64,000 nt of DNA, from positions 1 through 64,000 of the forward strand of contig JAISGD010000018.1 in the NCBI GenBank assembly GCA_031263195.1, written 5' to 3'. Source of the DNA: Campylobacteraceae bacterium (GTDB lineage: Bacteria; Campylobacterota; Campylobacteria; Campylobacterales; Campylobacteraceae). Position 1 is the first letter of the stretch; each line of letters opens with the position of its first letter. The position numbers were made by a program, and so were the translations under genes. The notes under the pieces are model-generated. The model saw only the letters and a program-made list of their open reading frames with translations, was not told where the DNA came from and did not search any database. Below, piece by piece: positions 63,042 to 64,000 of this stretch.

Positions 63042-63715
63042 CCTATTAGTTTATAGCCAATACCTCTTACGGAGTGGATATATTTAGGAGATTTTGAACT
63101 GTCACCTATTTTTGTTCTGATTCTTCCTATAATAACATCCAAACTCTTACCGCCTTTATCTTTTATAGAGCGACAGTTATATACAAGCTGCTCACGTGAA
63201 AGTGAAAAACTGTGCTGCTGAATAAGGCATGAAAGGATTTCATATTCTGCCGGAGTAAGTACAAGCGGTTTATCTTCAAGAAAAATCTGATGTCTTTTCT
63301 CGTCTACTCTAAACTTTGAGTCCTCAACGGGAGTCTCTTCAATTCCTGTCATAACCTTCTTATATCTTCTGATAAGACTTACAATTCTCGCATACATCTC
63401 TTGCGGATCATATGGTTTAGCTAAATAATCATCAGCACCTATTTGAAGACCTATAACTCTATCTGAGAGTTCACCTCTGGCAGATGATATAATAATAGGA
63501 ATATTATACTTTGTAGCAACTTCCCTACATACATCAAGACCATCAATACCAGGTAATGTCAAATCTAAAATTAATAAGTCATAGTTTTTGATTCCTGCGC
63601 TTAACCCAAGATACGGATCTTCGTAATTCGTAATTTTGATATTATATCGTGATAAATACTCACTTAATATCTGAGCGAACTCGATATCGTCTTCAATCAT
63701 TAAAACATTAATCAT
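63038..63715 (-). CDS. OmpR/ArsR-like response regulator (paralogue of 5917..6594)
   Basis: MINVLMIEDDIEFAQILSEYL...LDLTLPGIDGLDVCRE...SSARGELSDRV...GADDYLAKPYDPQEM; winged helix. Confidence 0.93.
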   Translation of the reverse strand: MINVLMIEDDIEFAQILSEYLSRYNIKITNYEDPYLGLSAGIKNYDLLILDLTLPGIDGLDVCREVATKYNIPIIISSARGELSDRVIGLQIGADDYLAKPYDPQEMYARIVSLIRRYKKVMTGIEETPVEDSKFRVDEKRHQIFLEDKPLVLTPAEYEILSCLIQQHSFSLSREQLVYNCRSIKDKGGKSLDVIIGRIRTKIGDSSKSPKYIHSVRGIGYKLIG

Positions 63716-64000
63716 AGCTCTGTCCCTTGTGTAAAATTTTTTGCAAACAAAAGGTTAAAACCTTTATGTAATTATAACAAATATTCTCTGACATTATTCT
63801 AACATAAATTTATTTTTTATTACAATTATCTATAGTTTTTATAGTTTTCAACACTCTTTTGTTGAACGCTTAAAGCTGTATTTGAAATATTTTCTATATA
63901 AAATTGCCCTTGTATTGATTATTTTAACAGTTTTTAATTAATAAAAACATTCTTTTTTGAGAATTTTTATTAAATGCCATTTTTTTACCGAATTAAAATG

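Noticed and set aside
1-64000. CRISPR arrays, tRNA/rRNA genes, intact IS elements or prophage
   Set aside because: None could be identified by reading; no regularly spaced repeats, cloverleaf-like genes, transposase or phage structural genes were recognised

Overview
AT-rich chromosomal window, most consistent with a Campylobacterota (epsilonproteobacterial) genome, judging from gene content and neighbourhoods: hspR-cbpA-htrA-ArsRS-like, secA-lolA, ppiD-ftsA-ftsZ, rplS-trmD-rimM-KH-rpsP-ffh, and fur-lysS-glyA-SPOR-aroE. About 95% is housekeeping. The clearest accessory region is the first ~3 kb: the 3' end of an Rhs-family polymorphic toxin followed by an array of orphan or decayed toxin tips and immunity genes. 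This array contains an in-frame orphan fragment with a Tlde1/DUF2778-like L,D-transpeptidase motif (HGDN...SASSGCIII), coupled by an ATGA overlap to a putative immunity gene made of two tandem repeats. It also contains two paralogous small membrane-anchored candidate immunity genes, each overlapping the 3' end of a short Rhs tip, and a terminal Rhs-core scar with an internal deletion. Other points of interest: a near-identical 264-bp-period tandem duplication inside rmuC; an LprI-domain/ankyrin fusion; an NlpC/P60 + M15 bifunctional peptidoglycan hydrolase lipoprotein; a NIT-domain hybrid kinase with apparently degenerate receivers next to a PAS protein with an HPt-like domain lacking the phospho-acceptor His; a YfgM/BamB-like gene pair; and a terminator-like hairpin directly in front of aroE. 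I saw no tRNA, rRNA, CRISPR array or intact transposon. All family calls are from reading the sequence; no database search was run.
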